Part shown: piece after piece, positions 47,335 through 56,857 of the stretch | How positions within the stretch are numbered: position 1 is the first letter of the stretch | Layout of the letters: every line of letters starts with the position of its first letter | Assembly: GCF_009601025.1 (NCBI RefSeq) | Contig: NZ_WIVE01000012.1 | Span: 1-64,000, forward strand | Reading direction: 5' to 3' | Source: Roseospira navarrensis | GTDB lineage: Bacteria > Pseudomonadota > Alphaproteobacteria > Rhodospirillales > Rhodospirillaceae | Length of the DNA stretch: 64,000 bases | Position numbers and translations under genes: made by a program | The notes under the pieces: model-generated | What the model was told of the DNA's origin: nothing | The model's input: the letters and a program-made list of their open reading frames with translations, nothing else | Database searches by the model: none

Positions 47335-47360
47335 GGCGTCCGGCCGGACCGCCGGACGCC
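47335..47360 (-). terminator. Likely terminator of tpiA
   Basis: GGCGTCCGGC and GCCGGACGCC form a 10-bp stem around six bases, 10 bases past the tpiA stop, followed on the minus strand by CTTCTTTG. The T tract is weak. Confidence 0.55.
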
Positions 47361-47369
47361 GGGACAGCG

Positions 47370-48137
47370 TCAGGGGCACCCCAGCGCGATGGCCTGGAAG
47401 TCCGCCGCCTTCAGGCTGGCGCCGCCGACCAGCGCGCCGTCCACATCGGCCACGGCCATCAGTTCGGCCGCATTGGTCGGCTTGACGGAGCCGCCGTAGA
47501 GAATCAGCAGCGCGTCCGCGCCATCGCCCATGCGGCCGCGCGCTTCCTCGCGGATGCGCTGGTGCATCTCGGCCACATCCTGGGTGGTGGGCGTACGGCC
47601 CGTGCCGATGGCCCAGACGGGCTCGTAGGCGATCACCACGTTGGTTCCCGTCGCGCCTTCGGGCAGCGAGCCGTTGAACTGGCGCGCGACCACCTGCAGC
47701 GCCTGGCCGGCGTCGCGTTCCGCCTCGATCTCGCCGATGCAGATGATGGGCGTCAGGCCGGCGGCCAGCGCGGCCTCGGCCTTGGCCCGGACCGTGTCGT
47801 CGTCCTCATGGTGGTCCGTGCGCCGCTCCGAATGGCCGACGATGACGTGGGTCGCGCCCAGGTCCTTCAGCATCCAGGCGCTGATGTCGCCGGTGTGGGC
47901 CCCCTTTTCCGCGGCGTGGCAGTCCTGACCGCCGACCGCCAGGCCGGTGCCCTTGAGCGCATCCGCCACCGGCGCGACCAGGGTCGCGGGCGGACAGACG
48001 AGCAGGTCGAAGCGGTCTCCGTGGGCGCTACCATCGCCAACGAGCCAGTTGGCGAGCCCTTTCGCCAGGGCGAGACCATCGGCCCGCAGGCCGTTCATTT
48101 TCCAGTTGCCGGCGATCAGCGGACGTCTCGCGTTCAT
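47370..48137 (-). CDS. tpiA: Triosephosphate isomerase
   Basis: 255 residues. NWKMN carries Lys 13 of the active site, GHSERR the His, and [11 protein letters not shown] the catalytic Glu in the lid; [14 protein letters not shown] and GALVGGASL bind phosphate. It interconverts dihydroxyacetone phosphate and glyceraldehyde 3-phosphate. Divergent from ppiD, with about 215 bases between. Confidence 0.97.
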   Translation of the reverse strand: MNARRPLIAGNWKMNGLRADGLALAKGLANWLVGDGSAHGDRFDLLVCPPATLVAPVADALKGTGLAVGGQDCHAAEKGAHTGDISAWMLKDLGATHVIVGHSERRTDHHEDDDTVRAKAEAALAAGLTPIICIGEIEAERDAGQALQVVARQFNGSLPEGATGTNVVIAYEPVWAIGTGRTPTTQDVAEMHQRIREEARGRMGDGADALLILYGGSVKPTNAAELMAVADVDGALVGGASLKAADFQAIALGCP

Positions 48138-48352
48138 GTCATCTCCCCTTCCTGGCGGTTTTTCGGTGGGTTGTACGGGTCAGATATGGTGCGCCGTGTG
48201 TAGCATGCACCCGGTGCGTTTTGAACGGGCCGATGGGCCGGTGGGTATGAGTGTTGCGGATCGGGGGTGCCGCCCCCTAAGATGCGCGCCCATTGGCCCG
48301 CGCCCCGTTCGCGGGCCCCCTTGTATTCACCGGACGCAGGTGCGGGTGCGGC

Positions 48353-50242
48353 ATGCTTGACAGTTTTCGGAAGGCCTCGAAATCCTGGCTGGCGAAGGGG
48401 CTTTTGGGCCTGCTGATCGTCAGCTTCGGCGCCTGGGGCATCGGCGACTTCATCACCGGGGGCGGCGACGCGCCGCCGGCGATCGTGGTGGGCGAGACCG
48501 AAATCGGCACCGCCGCCCTGCGCAACGAATTCAACCGCGAGGTCAACCAGTTGCGCCAGCGCCTGGGCTCGGACTTCACGGCCGAGCAGGCGATCCAGCT
48601 CGGTTTTCTGGACCGCGCCATCGGCCGCGTCGTGACCGAGGTCGCCCAGACCCAGGCCGCCCGCGCCTGGAGCATGACCGCGCCGGATTCCGTCGTCGCC
48701 CGCGCCATCACCAACGATCCCACTTTTCACGATGCCAGCGGGTCGTTCGACCGCGCGCTGTTCGAGAACGTGCTGGCCGCCAACGGCCTGACCGAGGCCC
48801 GCTTCGCCGAGCAGGTGCGCGGCGATCTGGTGCGACAGGCCCTGATGGGCCCGGTCGCCGCCGGCGCGCATATGTCCGAGTCGGTGATCTCGGACCTGGA
48901 CCGCCACCGCAACCAAGCCCGGGTGGGCACGGTGGTCTCGCTCCGCCTCGCCGAGGCCCCTGAGCCGACCGGCGCGCCCGACGCCGCCGCCCTGGACGCG
49001 ATCTATCAGGACAACATCGAGGCCTTCACCGCGCCGGAGTACCGCGCCGTCACGGCCATCGTGCTGGGCCTGGACGACGCCCGGCCGCTGGTCTCGATCA
49101 GCGAGGAGGCCATCCAGGCCGAATACGAAGCGCGGCTCGACTCCTTCACCACGCCGGACACCCGCACCGTCGCGCAGGTGCTCGCCGACGACCAGGAGAC
49201 CGCGCAGGCCGTCGCCGACGCCGTCCGGCGCGGCGACCCGCTGGACGCGGCCGCGGCGGAAGCCGGGGCCCCCGCCCCCATCGACCTGGGCGAAGTGACC
49301 CGCGACGCCCTGCCCGCCGCCCAGGCTGAGGCGGTGTTCGCCCTGGCCGAAGGCGGTGTCAGTGACCCCGTGGAGAGCCCGTTCGGCTGGCATGTCTTCG
49401 TCGTGCGCGCCATCACGCCCGGCGATGTCCAGACGCTGGACGCCGTGCGCGACGACATCCGCGAGGACCTGATCCGCGCCCAGGCCAGCGATGCCCTGTA
49501 CGACCTGTCCGTGGACCTGGACGACACGCTGGGCGGCGGCGCTACCCTGGAAGAGGCCGCCGAGACCCTGGGCCTGACCCTGCTGGAGATCCCGGCCGTG
49601 GACCGTCAGGGGCGCTCGCCCGCCGGCACGCCCGTCGCGGACCTGCCCGAGGCGCCGGCTTTCCTCAACACCGCGTTCTCGCGCGAAGCCGGCGAGACCA
49701 CGCTGATGCAGGAAACCGACACCGGCTATTTCGTGCTGCGCGTGGACGGCGTGACCCCGGCCGCGCCGCGTCCGCTGGAGGCGGTGCGGGACGGCGTGGT
49801 GGAGCTGTGGGCGCGGGCGCGCAAGACGGACATCCTGCGCGAGACCGCCGAAGCCGTGCAGGCCGCCGCCCGGGAGGGCCGCACGCTGCAGGGCGCGGCC
49901 GAGGCCGTCGGCACGGCGGCGCCGGCGATGCTGCCGGCGGTGCGCCGCAACGGCGCGCCGATCACCGAGGGCGCGGAAGCCCCGCCCCGGGCGCTTGTGC
50001 AGGCCCTGTTCTCGCTCGACGAGGGCGAAACCCGCATTGTCGAGACCGCCGACGCCGTCCACGTGGTCCAACTCGCCGAGGTCCGCAACAGTGGCGGCAC
50101 CGCCGCCGAAACGCGCGAGGCCACACGCGACGCGGTGACCAACGCCATGGCCAACGACCTGTACATCGTCTTCACCGACGCGCTGTCGCGCCAGCAGGGC
50201 GTCGAGATCAACCGCGCCGTCATCGAATCCGCCTTCCAGTAG
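48353..50242 (+). CDS. PpiD-like periplasmic peptidyl-prolyl isomerase
   Basis: 629 residues from ATG 48353, giving the typical N-terminus MLDSFRKASKSWLAKGLLGL with one inner-membrane helix (LLGLLIVSFGAWGIGDF). A SurA_N-like chaperone part follows, then a parvulin-like domain near residues 260-360 (TPDTRTVAQVLAD, PVESPFGWHVFVVRAI) and a second degenerate one. It helps fold outer-membrane and exported proteins in the periplasm. Stop is 13 bases before trpE, an order seen in other alphaproteobacteria. Confidence 0.9.
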   Translation: MLDSFRKASKSWLAKGLLGLLIVSFGAWGIGDFITGGGDAPPAIVVGETEIGTAALRNEFNREVNQLRQRLGSDFTAEQAIQLGFLDRAIGRVVTEVAQTQAARAWSMTAPDSVVARAITNDPTFHDASGSFDRALFENVLAANGLTEARFAEQVRGDLVRQALMGPVAAGAHMSESVISDLDRHRNQARVGTVVSLRLAEAPEPTGAPDAAALDAIYQDNIEAFTAPEYRAVTAIVLGLDDARPLVSISEEAIQAEYEARLDSFTTPDTRTVAQVLADDQETAQAVADAVRRGDPLDAAAAEAGAPAPIDLGEVTRDALPAAQAEAVFALAEGGVSDPVESPFGWHVFVVRAITPGDVQTLDAVRDDIREDLIRAQASDALYDLSVDLDDTLGGGATLEEAAETLGLTLLEIPAVDRQGRSPAGTPVADLPEAPAFLNTAFSREAGETTLMQETDTGYFVLRVDGVTPAAPRPLEAVRDGVVELWARARKTDILRETAEAVQAAAREGRTLQGAAEAVGTAAPAMLPAVRRNGAPITEGAEAPPRALVQALFSLDEGETRIVETADAVHVVQLAEVRNSGGTAAETREATRDAVTNAMANDLYIVFTDALSRQQGVEINRAVIESAFQ

Positions 50243-50255
50243 GGACCCCGAGACC

Positions 50256-51755
50256 ATGGACACGCTACCGAGCCTCGCCGACTTCCGCTCCGCCTACATG
50301 GCCGGCCGGGCGCAGGTGGTGTGGACCCATTTGGTGGGCGACCTGGAGACGCCGGTCTCGGCCTTCCTGAAGATCTGCGAAACGCGGCCCTATGCCTTCC
50401 TGCTGGACAGCGTGGAGGGCGGCGCGGTGCGCGGGCGGTACTCGTTCCTGGGCCTCAAGCCGGACCTGATCTGGCGCTGCCGCGGGCAGTCGGCGGAGAT
50501 CAACCGCGACGCCCGCCACAACCTGGACGCCTTCGTTCCCGACGACGCCGCGCCGCTGGACTCGCTGCGCCGGATCGTGGCGGAAAGCCGCATCGACCTG
50601 CCGCCGGAACTGCCGCCCCTGATGTCCGGCCTGGTGGGCTACATGGGCTACGACACCGTGCGGCTGGTGGAGCGGGTTCCGGACGAGAACCCCGACCCCA
50701 TCAACGTGCCCGACGGCGTGTTCATGCGCCCCACGGTGATGGTGGCCTTCGACAACATCCAGCACCGCATGACGCTGGCGACGCCGGTCTGGCCCCGCCA
50801 CGGCGTGGACGCCAACGCGGCGCTGGCGCTGGCGCGGGAGCGGCTGGCCGATGTGGCGGCCGACCTGGACCGCTCGCTGCCGCTGGCGCGGCTGGCCGCC
50901 GATCCGGAGCCGGAGCCCGAAGCCACGCCGATGATGGACGCCGAGGACTACAAGGCCAAGGTGCGCCGCGCCAAGGACTACATCATGGCCGGCGACATCT
51001 TCCAGGTGGTGCTGTCGCAGCGCTTCACCCTGCCCTTCAAGCTGCCGCCGTTCAGCCTGTACCGCGCGCTTCGGCGCACCAACCCGTCGCCGTACATGGT
51101 CTATCTGGACATGAACGGCTATCAGATCGTCGGCGCGAGCCCGGAAATCCTGGTCCGGCTGCGCGACGGCGCGGTGACGATCCGCCCCATCGCCGGCACC
51201 CGCAAGCGCGGCAAGGACTCGACGGAGGACGCCGCCAACGCCGCCGACCTGCTGGGCGACCCTAAGGAGCTGGCGGAACACCTGATGCTGCTCGACCTGG
51301 GCCGCAACGACGTGGGCCGGGTGGCCGAGGTGGGCACGGTGAAGGTCACGGACCGATTCTTCGTCGAGTACTACAGCCACGTCATGCACATCGTCTCCAA
51401 CGTGGTCGGCACGCTGCGCCAGGGCCAGGACGCCATGGACGCGCTGATGGCGGGCTTCCCGGCCGGCACGGTCTCGGGCGCGCCCAAGGTGCGCGCCATG
51501 GAGATCATCGAGGAACTGGAGACGGTGCGCCGCAGTTTCTACGCCGGGACGGTCGGCTACATCTCGGCCGACGGCAACATGGACACCTGCATCGCGCTGC
51601 GCACCGCGTTGGTGAAGGACGGCGTGGTGCACATCCAGGCCGGCGGCGGCATCGTGGCGGACTCCGATCCCGAGTCCGAGCGCCAGGAGTGCTGGAACAA
51701 GGCCCAGGCCCTGATCGCGGCGGCCAAGCAGGCGGTCAAGTTCGCGGGGCGGTGA
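50256..51755 (+). CDS. trpE: Anthranilate synthase component I
   Basis: 499 residues, stand-alone TrpE with no fused glutaminase. The Trp feedback site LLDS is at 49-52 (FLLDSVEGG). The catalytic region has VVLSQRF, VGASPEILVRL, PIAGTRKRGKD, LMLLDLGRNDVGRVAE and AGTVSGAPKVRAMEII. It makes anthranilate from chorismate with TrpG. trpG is not in the window. Confidence 0.97.
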   Translation: MDTLPSLADFRSAYMAGRAQVVWTHLVGDLETPVSAFLKICETRPYAFLLDSVEGGAVRGRYSFLGLKPDLIWRCRGQSAEINRDARHNLDAFVPDDAAPLDSLRRIVAESRIDLPPELPPLMSGLVGYMGYDTVRLVERVPDENPDPINVPDGVFMRPTVMVAFDNIQHRMTLATPVWPRHGVDANAALALARERLADVAADLDRSLPLARLAADPEPEPEATPMMDAEDYKAKVRRAKDYIMAGDIFQVVLSQRFTLPFKLPPFSLYRALRRTNPSPYMVYLDMNGYQIVGASPEILVRLRDGAVTIRPIAGTRKRGKDSTEDAANAADLLGDPKELAEHLMLLDLGRNDVGRVAEVGTVKVTDRFFVEYYSHVMHIVSNVVGTLRQGQDAMDALMAGFPAGTVSGAPKVRAMEIIEELETVRRSFYAGTVGYISADGNMDTCIALRTALVKDGVVHIQAGGGIVADSDPESERQECWNKAQALIAAAKQAVKFAGR

Positions 51756-51790
51756 GGCAGGCGGAAACGGTGGCGTACTGCTGAAGATCG

Positions 51791-52447
51791 CTAGGCGTTC
51801 AGGCTCCGCGTGATGGCGTCGACCACGGTCATCGGGTCGCGGTCCAGCAGCGCGGCCCCGGTTTCCGTCGGGTTCACGGCCTCGCCGATTTCCTCCCGGT
51901 ACCGAGGCGCGATCCTGGCGATGCGATCCCGTGCCCTGCGCGCACCGCCCGGATCGGCACGGACCGCCTGTGCGAAGTCCGTCGGGCTCCCGTCCACGAT
52001 CGCCAGCGCATCGAAGATGTCGCGCACCTGGAACATCGATCCCCGATACCGGAATTTCTTGGCCAGGATCTCGGCTGGGGTTTCGACGGCGACCGCCTGC
52101 CCATCCAGCATAAAGGACCGGGTCGCCTCCTCGGTCAGGGTCATGGCCACGAGAATATCGATGTCGCCGTCGGCGCCTTCGATCTTCAGATAGTTCCCGG
52201 GTTCCTGCCATCGGTCCGACAGCGCCCGGACCAAGGCATTCCGCTGCGGCGACAACAGGCGAAGGGCACTCGCCGTCTCGAAGAACACGTCAATGTCATA
52301 GCTGACGCGGTGGTTCAGCGTAAGGGCAAGCGCGGTGCCCCCGCCCAGCGTCCACGTCACCTCAGGCGGAAGCGCGCGCAGCGCCGGCATCAGCCGCTCA
52401 AGCAGGGCGCGCCACCGGCTCTCCGGCCATCTCGCGGATCCAGTCAA
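51791..52447 (-). CDS. AbiEii-like nucleotidyltransferase (putative toxin)
   Basis: About 218 residues from TTG 52447 (199 if ATG 52390). The fold is shown by LGGGTALALTLNHRVSYDIDVFFET, with GG and DID as in the AbiEii/MNT nucleotidyltransferases, followed by EILAKKFRYRGSMFQVRDIFDALAI. Type IV toxin AbiEii nucleotidylates RNA targets. It overlaps the small upstream gene by about 50 bases with the long start, or lies 7 bases downstream with the short one. No AbiEi antitoxin is recognised. Confidence 0.75.
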   Translation of the reverse strand: MTGSARWPESRWRALLERLMPALRALPPEVTWTLGGGTALALTLNHRVSYDIDVFFETASALRLLSPQRNALVRALSDRWQEPGNYLKIEGADGDIDILVAMTLTEEATRSFMLDGQAVAVETPAEILAKKFRYRGSMFQVRDIFDALAIVDGSPTDFAQAVRADPGGARRARDRIARIAPRYREEIGEAVNPTETGAALLDRDPMTVVDAITRSLNA

Positions 52448-52700
52448 CCGTCTCCCCCTCCACCCGCAGCGCCGTGGCCATTTTCGCCAAGTCCTCGAAC
52501 GTCACATCGGTGTCCAGGACGATGTCGTGGATGGTCTCGACGCGCACGTCTTCCAGGAAGCCGCGCAGGTGGCTCGTCCAGTCCTCGGTGGCCTCGCCTT
52601 TCAGGGCGAGACGGAGGGTCGCCGGGGTCAGCGCCCTCCGGCGCCCGGCGCTCAGGTGCGCCGCCGCGATGGACAGGGCGGGGCAGGCTTCGGCGCGCAT
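52398..52700 (-). CDS. Small partner of the AbiEii-like protein (putative antitoxin)
   Basis: 100 residues from ATG 52700, with GAGGG upstream. It is mostly helical: ALSIAAAHLSAGRRRALTPA, then LRGFLEDVRVETIHDIVLDT and FEDLAKMATAL. There is no recognisable AbiEi helix-turn-helix, so antitoxin is inferred only from its position directly before the nucleotidyltransferase. The longer upstream frame is not conserved. Confidence 0.6.
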   Translation of the reverse strand: MRAEACPALSIAAAHLSAGRRRALTPATLRLALKGEATEDWTSHLRGFLEDVRVETIHDIVLDTDVTFEDLAKMATALRVEGETVDWIREMAGEPVARPA

Positions 52701-52811
52701 GTCTCGTGGTCCCTCTGTTGCTGGATGGCCAGCATACCGCGCGGACCCGACCCACGAAAGCCAAGCGGGCGGCGCCACCCGGCACCGCCCGCCCTTCGTT
52801 TCATACTGGCC

Positions 52812-52916
52812 GACTATTGTCCTGACTCGTCAGGACAATAGTCATACGCCGCTTCGCGGCGCCGGTGCAGTCGCACCGGCCGCCCGGCCTATGACGTCAC
52901 GTCATAGGCCGGGCGG
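52812..52916. repeat. Array of four abutting perfect hairpins
   Basis: In order: GACTATTGTCCTGAC/GTCAGGACAATAGTC with a 2-base loop (52812-52843); CGCCGC/GCGGCG (52847-52861); GCCGGTGC/GCACCGGC (52861-52880); and CCGCCCGGCCTATGACG/CGTCATAGGCCGGGCGG (52880-52916). All arms are exact. The set lies between the glycerophosphodiesterase stop and the small AbiE-like gene and may terminate, regulate or mark this boundary. Confidence 0.9.
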
Positions 52917-52944
52917 TATCAGACACCCGAGAGGGCGAGCCGCC

Positions 52945-54183
52945 CTACTTCAGGCCCATGCAGTTGGCGTAGAAGGTCACCGTGGCCGGCCAGTCGGAGA
53001 ACAGGCCGACAATGCCCACGTCCTGCGCCAGCACGTCCACCAGCTCGTACATCACGCCGTCGCTGTCGGTCACGTCGCTGATGGACTGGTAGTACCAGCC
53101 GCCGCCGGTGACCAGCGGGCCGGAGCGCTCCAGCGTCCAGGTGATGATGTTCAGGCCGGCGGCCTTGGCCTCCTTGGCATAGACGGACGGCACGATCTCG
53201 CCGTCCTCGACCGTGACCAGCACCCACATGGGCGGCGCGATGTAGTTCACGCCCATGTCCTTCAGCTCGGTCATGGTGTGCGTCCAGGTGGACGCGTCCA
53301 TGGGGTCCCAGCCCTCGATGTCATAGCTGTCGTCCAGATAGACGGCCTGCTTGCCGAACTCCGGCTCGTTCTCGATCCAGTACAGCACATCTTCCAGGTT
53401 GAAGGACTGCGCCAACACGTCCGAGGCCGGCACGCCGGCGGCCTTGTACTCGTCGATCATCTTCTGGGCGTAGTCTTCCTGGCTGAAGCCATCGAACGGC
53501 ATGTCCACCGACGGGGTCTTCAGCTCGGGGGTGAACTTGCCGCCCAGACTCTTGATGAGGTCGATCGATTCGGCGTGGGTCATCAGCGTGCCGCCCGGGG
53601 CCGCGTACAGGTCCGTCCGCCAGCCGGCGGTCGCGTCCATGTAGCCCTCGACGGTCTCGGCGCTCGCATCCGCGGCGTCCATCTTGCCGGTCAGGGTGCG
53701 GAACTCGGCCAGCGTCAGGTCGGAGGTGCGGCACTCGGCCTGGGCCGTGTCGTCGCCGCTGGCGGGCACGAACGGCTGGGTGCACTTTTCCGCGAGGTCG
53801 GTGGCCAGGATGTTCGTGGTGGTGTGCAGGTCGTTCTGGGCGTGGCGGCAGACCAGCGCCTTGTCCTTGGTAAAGGTCACGTCGCATTCGATGATGCCGG
53901 CCCCCATGCGGGCGGCGGCGACGTAGGATTCCTTCGTGTGCTCGGGGAACTGCATGGCGGCGCCGCGATGGCCGATCGAGAACAGCGACACCTCGGCCGG
54001 CGCGCCCATGCAGGCCATCAGCGTGTCCTTGAGGGCCCCATCCTCCATCTGGTCCACGAGGAAAGCGGGGCGCGGCCCCAGGTCCACGACGTCGGCGGCG
54101 AAGGCGGCGGAGGCGGACACGACCGCACCGGCGGCCAGCGCCGTGCCGACCGCCGCGTGGGCGAGCGAGAACGTCTTGATCAT
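52945..54183 (-). CDS. Periplasmic glycerophosphodiester phosphodiesterase
   Basis: 412 residues from ATG 54183, with a signal peptide ending at AAFAADVVD near 28-32. The GDPD motif is [19 protein letters not shown] followed by [19 protein letters not shown], with the metal-binding Glu/Asp and both catalytic His. It releases glycerol 3-phosphate from glycerophosphodiesters in the periplasm. It is divergent from the OGT-like gene; the 284-base spacer has no gene. Confidence 0.92.
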   Translation of the reverse strand: MIKTFSLAHAAVGTALAAGAVVSASAAFAADVVDLGPRPAFLVDQMEDGALKDTLMACMGAPAEVSLFSIGHRGAAMQFPEHTKESYVAAARMGAGIIECDVTFTKDKALVCRHAQNDLHTTTNILATDLAEKCTQPFVPASGDDTAQAECRTSDLTLAEFRTLTGKMDAADASAETVEGYMDATAGWRTDLYAAPGGTLMTHAESIDLIKSLGGKFTPELKTPSVDMPFDGFSQEDYAQKMIDEYKAAGVPASDVLAQSFNLEDVLYWIENEPEFGKQAVYLDDSYDIEGWDPMDASTWTHTMTELKDMGVNYIAPPMWVLVTVEDGEIVPSVYAKEAKAAGLNIITWTLERSGPLVTGGGWYYQSISDVTDSDGVMYELVDVLAQDVGIVGLFSDWPATVTFYANCMGLK

Positions 54184-54467
54184 GATGGAGGATCCCCTAT
54201 TCCTGATGGATTGGCCCGGCCGACGCCGGGGCAACATGCCCCGGGCGCGGCGCGCTTCCCTGCTTTAGTGCAATATCATTTCGCTCCGATGACGCCTGCA
54301 TGAATGTTCAGTGACGGGGCGCACTCCCCCGCGTCGGCGGCCAAGACGGATGACGCGCGGGCGGACTTGCGGCACACTTGCGCCCGGACATGCCGCGCCG
54401 GAGCCGGAAACGGGACCGGCCAGGGCCGGCCACGGTAGATCGGGTCGCGGGGGAAAGGAGCGCCACC

Positions 54468-56357
54468 GTGCAGCCTCGCCTGACTGTTCGGGACCATGCG
54501 GACCAGGAGGTCCTCACGATTCTGAACCACGCTTTTTCGCTGTACATGGACGGCGATCCGGTCGGCGCGCGTCTGGCCGCCGACATGGCCGCCTCCGCCG
54601 TGCCCGTCTCGGGCCCGGCTCAGGCCGTTCTGGGCCGCCACCTGATGTCCATCGACAACCCCGAGGCCGCCGAGGCCGCCCTGCGGACCGCCTGCGATCT
54701 GGGCGAAGCGGACGAGGACACGCTGAACCAGCTCGCGCTGTCGCTGGAGGCGCAAGGCAACTTCGACGAAGCCATCCGGCGCCTGGAACAGGTGATCGCG
54801 CTGAACCCCGCCCGCGCGGACGCCTATCTGCGGATGGGCGTGATCCTGGGCCTGCGGCGGCGCGGCATCGCCGCCATCACCCTGTTGCGGCAGGCCGTCC
54901 ACATGGACCCCCGCAGTGGCGAACTGCGGCTGCTGCTGGCCCGGACGGCGCGATCGGTCGGCAATGCCGCCGTCGCCGCCCAGGCGGTGCGGGCGGCCTA
55001 TGCGCTCGCGCCGGGACATCCGGCGGCCGTGGCCGCGTTGGCCGAGCATCTGGCGGACCGGGGCGACCCCCGGGCCGCGCTGCGGACCATGATCCGGGCC
55101 AGCCGGCTGGCGCCGTCGGACCCCGCGCTGCTGTCGCGCTGCCTGGACCTGCGCCACGGTCTGCCCGGCCAGACGCCCGCGATGCTGGCGAGCGTGCACC
55201 GGGTCTGGCAGTGCCGCTTCGGCGCCCCGGTGCCGCCCCGCCCGTTGCCGGCCGATCCCACCGGACGGCCGCTGCGCGTCGGCCTGATCTCGCCCGCGTT
55301 CCGCGACGGCCCCATCGGCTGGATCGTGCGCCCGCTGCTGGCCCACCGCGATCCCGCGCGCATCCGGGTCACCCTGCTGTCCGACGGCGCGGGGGACGAT
55401 CCCGTTGCCGAAGCCTTGCGGCAGCGGGCGGATGCGTGGATCGACGTCGCCGGTCTCAGCGACGACCGCGTGGCCCGGATCGTGCGCGATGCCGGGCTGG
55501 ATGTGCTGATCGACATGACCGGACACGGGCGCGGCAACCGGCTGACTCTGTTCGCCCGCCAGCGCCCGGCCCCGGTTCAGGCCGCCTGGGCCGGCTATCC
55601 GGGCACAACCGGGCTGCGGGCGATGGATCTGGTCCTGACGGACGCCGCCGTGATGCCGGAGGACGACGACGCCCACGCCACGGAACGGGTCGTGCGCCTG
55701 CGCCACGGCATTCTCACGCTGGACCCGGCCGACCTGCCCGAGACGGCGCTCCAGGAGCGGGCCTCCGCCCGCCCCCGCACCGGCGGGGTGGCGCTCGGCG
55801 GCTTCGCCGGGCCGGACCGGATCGGCGAGCCGACGGTGGTCCTCTGGGTCAAGGCCCTGACCGCCATGCCGGCCGCGCACCTTCTGCTCAAGGACCGAGC
55901 GTGGGCCGACCCGGGCGCGGTGGCCCACCTGCGGGCATGCTTCAAGGCGCACGGGATCGCGCCCGACCGGCTTGTTGTCGAGGCGTCGGACTCCCGCCAG
56001 GACCTGCGCAGCGCCCTGGCCAAGGTGGACGTGTTGCTGGACCCCTACCCGGTGTCGTGCGCCCTGACCGCGCTCGAAGCCCTCGCCCTGGGGGTGCCCG
56101 TCGTGACCCTGCCCGGCGCCGCCGCCAGGAGCCGTCTCGCGGCCGCGCAGTTGGCCCGGGCGGGGCAGCGCGACGGAATCGCGGCGGACGCCGACGGATA
56201 CGTGGCCGCCGCCCAGCACGCCCTGTCCCGGCCCCGGACGCCGGTGAAGCCCAATCCCGCCGCCTGGGCGACCGGGTTCACGGCGGCGCTGGAAGAAGCG
56301 GTCGCCGCCGTGGCCGCTACCGCCCGCGCGGAAGAAGACGAGGACGCGCTGGCCTGA
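54468..56357 (+). CDS. OGT-like TPR glycosyltransferase
   Basis: 629 residues from GTG 54468, with AAGGAG upstream; an earlier ATG at 54378 is possible but unconserved. About five TPR repeats (residues 10-230, for example GNFDEAIRRLEQVIALNPARADAY) precede a C-terminal GT41-like region: RPLRVGLISPAFRDGPIGW, QAAWAGYPGTTGLRAMDLVL, and LDPYPVSCALTALEALALGV. Bacterial members of this group may put sugars on Ser/Thr of flagellins or other proteins; the acceptor is unknown. Confidence 0.87.
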   Translation: MQPRLTVRDHADQEVLTILNHAFSLYMDGDPVGARLAADMAASAVPVSGPAQAVLGRHLMSIDNPEAAEAALRTACDLGEADEDTLNQLALSLEAQGNFDEAIRRLEQVIALNPARADAYLRMGVILGLRRRGIAAITLLRQAVHMDPRSGELRLLLARTARSVGNAAVAAQAVRAAYALAPGHPAAVAALAEHLADRGDPRAALRTMIRASRLAPSDPALLSRCLDLRHGLPGQTPAMLASVHRVWQCRFGAPVPPRPLPADPTGRPLRVGLISPAFRDGPIGWIVRPLLAHRDPARIRVTLLSDGAGDDPVAEALRQRADAWIDVAGLSDDRVARIVRDAGLDVLIDMTGHGRGNRLTLFARQRPAPVQAAWAGYPGTTGLRAMDLVLTDAAVMPEDDDAHATERVVRLRHGILTLDPADLPETALQERASARPRTGGVALGGFAGPDRIGEPTVVLWVKALTAMPAAHLLLKDRAWADPGAVAHLRACFKAHGIAPDRLVVEASDSRQDLRSALAKVDVLLDPYPVSCALTALEALALGVPVVTLPGAAARSRLAAAQLARAGQRDGIAADADGYVAAAQHALSRPRTPVKPNPAAWATGFTAALEEAVAAVAATARAEEDEDALA

Positions 56358-56409
56358 GGCGGGTCGACGCGCCCAAGCCTCCGGTCCTTCCGACCACACC
56401 GAACGGGCG

Positions 56410-56787
56410 TTATGGCGGGTCCGACTCAGCCGGGCGCGCGATCAGCGTCAGGACGTTTCCGGACGGATCGCGGAAGTCCGCGCGGACGCCGCCCCAGGGT
56501 TGCACCTCGGGGGGGCGATCGAAGGCCACACCGCGCGCCGTCAAGGCGGCGTATGCGGCCTCGGCGTCCTCCACTTCGATCGACAGACCCACGAACCGCC
56601 CCACCAGGGCCCCGTCCGGCCCAGCCGGATCGGTCTGTTCGACAATCAATTCAGCCGGGTCCAGCCGAAATCCGACGGCGCCCATGGCAGCGGCGTCCCA
56701 GGTCACGGGCAAACCCAACGCGGTCCCGTAAAAAGCCCGTGCGGCCTCCAGGTCCGAGACAAAGATGCGAACACCGTATAACCGCAT
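56410..56787 (-). CDS. VOC-family protein (glyoxalase-like)
   Basis: 125 residues from ATG 56787, with GGAGG upstream. Two beta-alpha-beta-beta-beta units are seen: RLYGVRIFVSDLEAARAFYG and GLSIEVEDAEAAYAALTARG, ending RADFRDPSGNVLTLI. The early metal His of glyoxalase I is replaced (RLYGVRIFV), so a lyase role is doubtful. Substrate unknown. Confidence 0.9.
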   Translation of the reverse strand: MRLYGVRIFVSDLEAARAFYGTALGLPVTWDAAAMGAVGFRLDPAELIVEQTDPAGPDGALVGRFVGLSIEVEDAEAAYAALTARGVAFDRPPEVQPWGGVRADFRDPSGNVLTLIARPAESDPP

Positions 56788-56857
56788 GGCCTGACCTCCA
56801 TCGCCAGAGAGCCCGTCCGAACCCGCATGCACCGGCATCGGCGCGCGGACCGTCCTG

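Noticed and set aside
48134-50263. 709-codon open frame on the minus strand
   Set aside because: It lies wholly opposite ppiD, is His/Gly/Arg-rich with no domain, and comes from the high GC content.
51791-52447. Complete AbiE phage-exclusion system
   Set aside because: The AbiEi antitoxin with its N-terminal helix-turn-helix is not found; only the toxin-type domain is clear.
54276-56731. Very long frames on both strands opposite or beside the OGT-like gene
   Set aside because: Arg/Pro/Gly-rich shadow translations; the GTG 54468 frame alone carries TPR and GT41 motifs.
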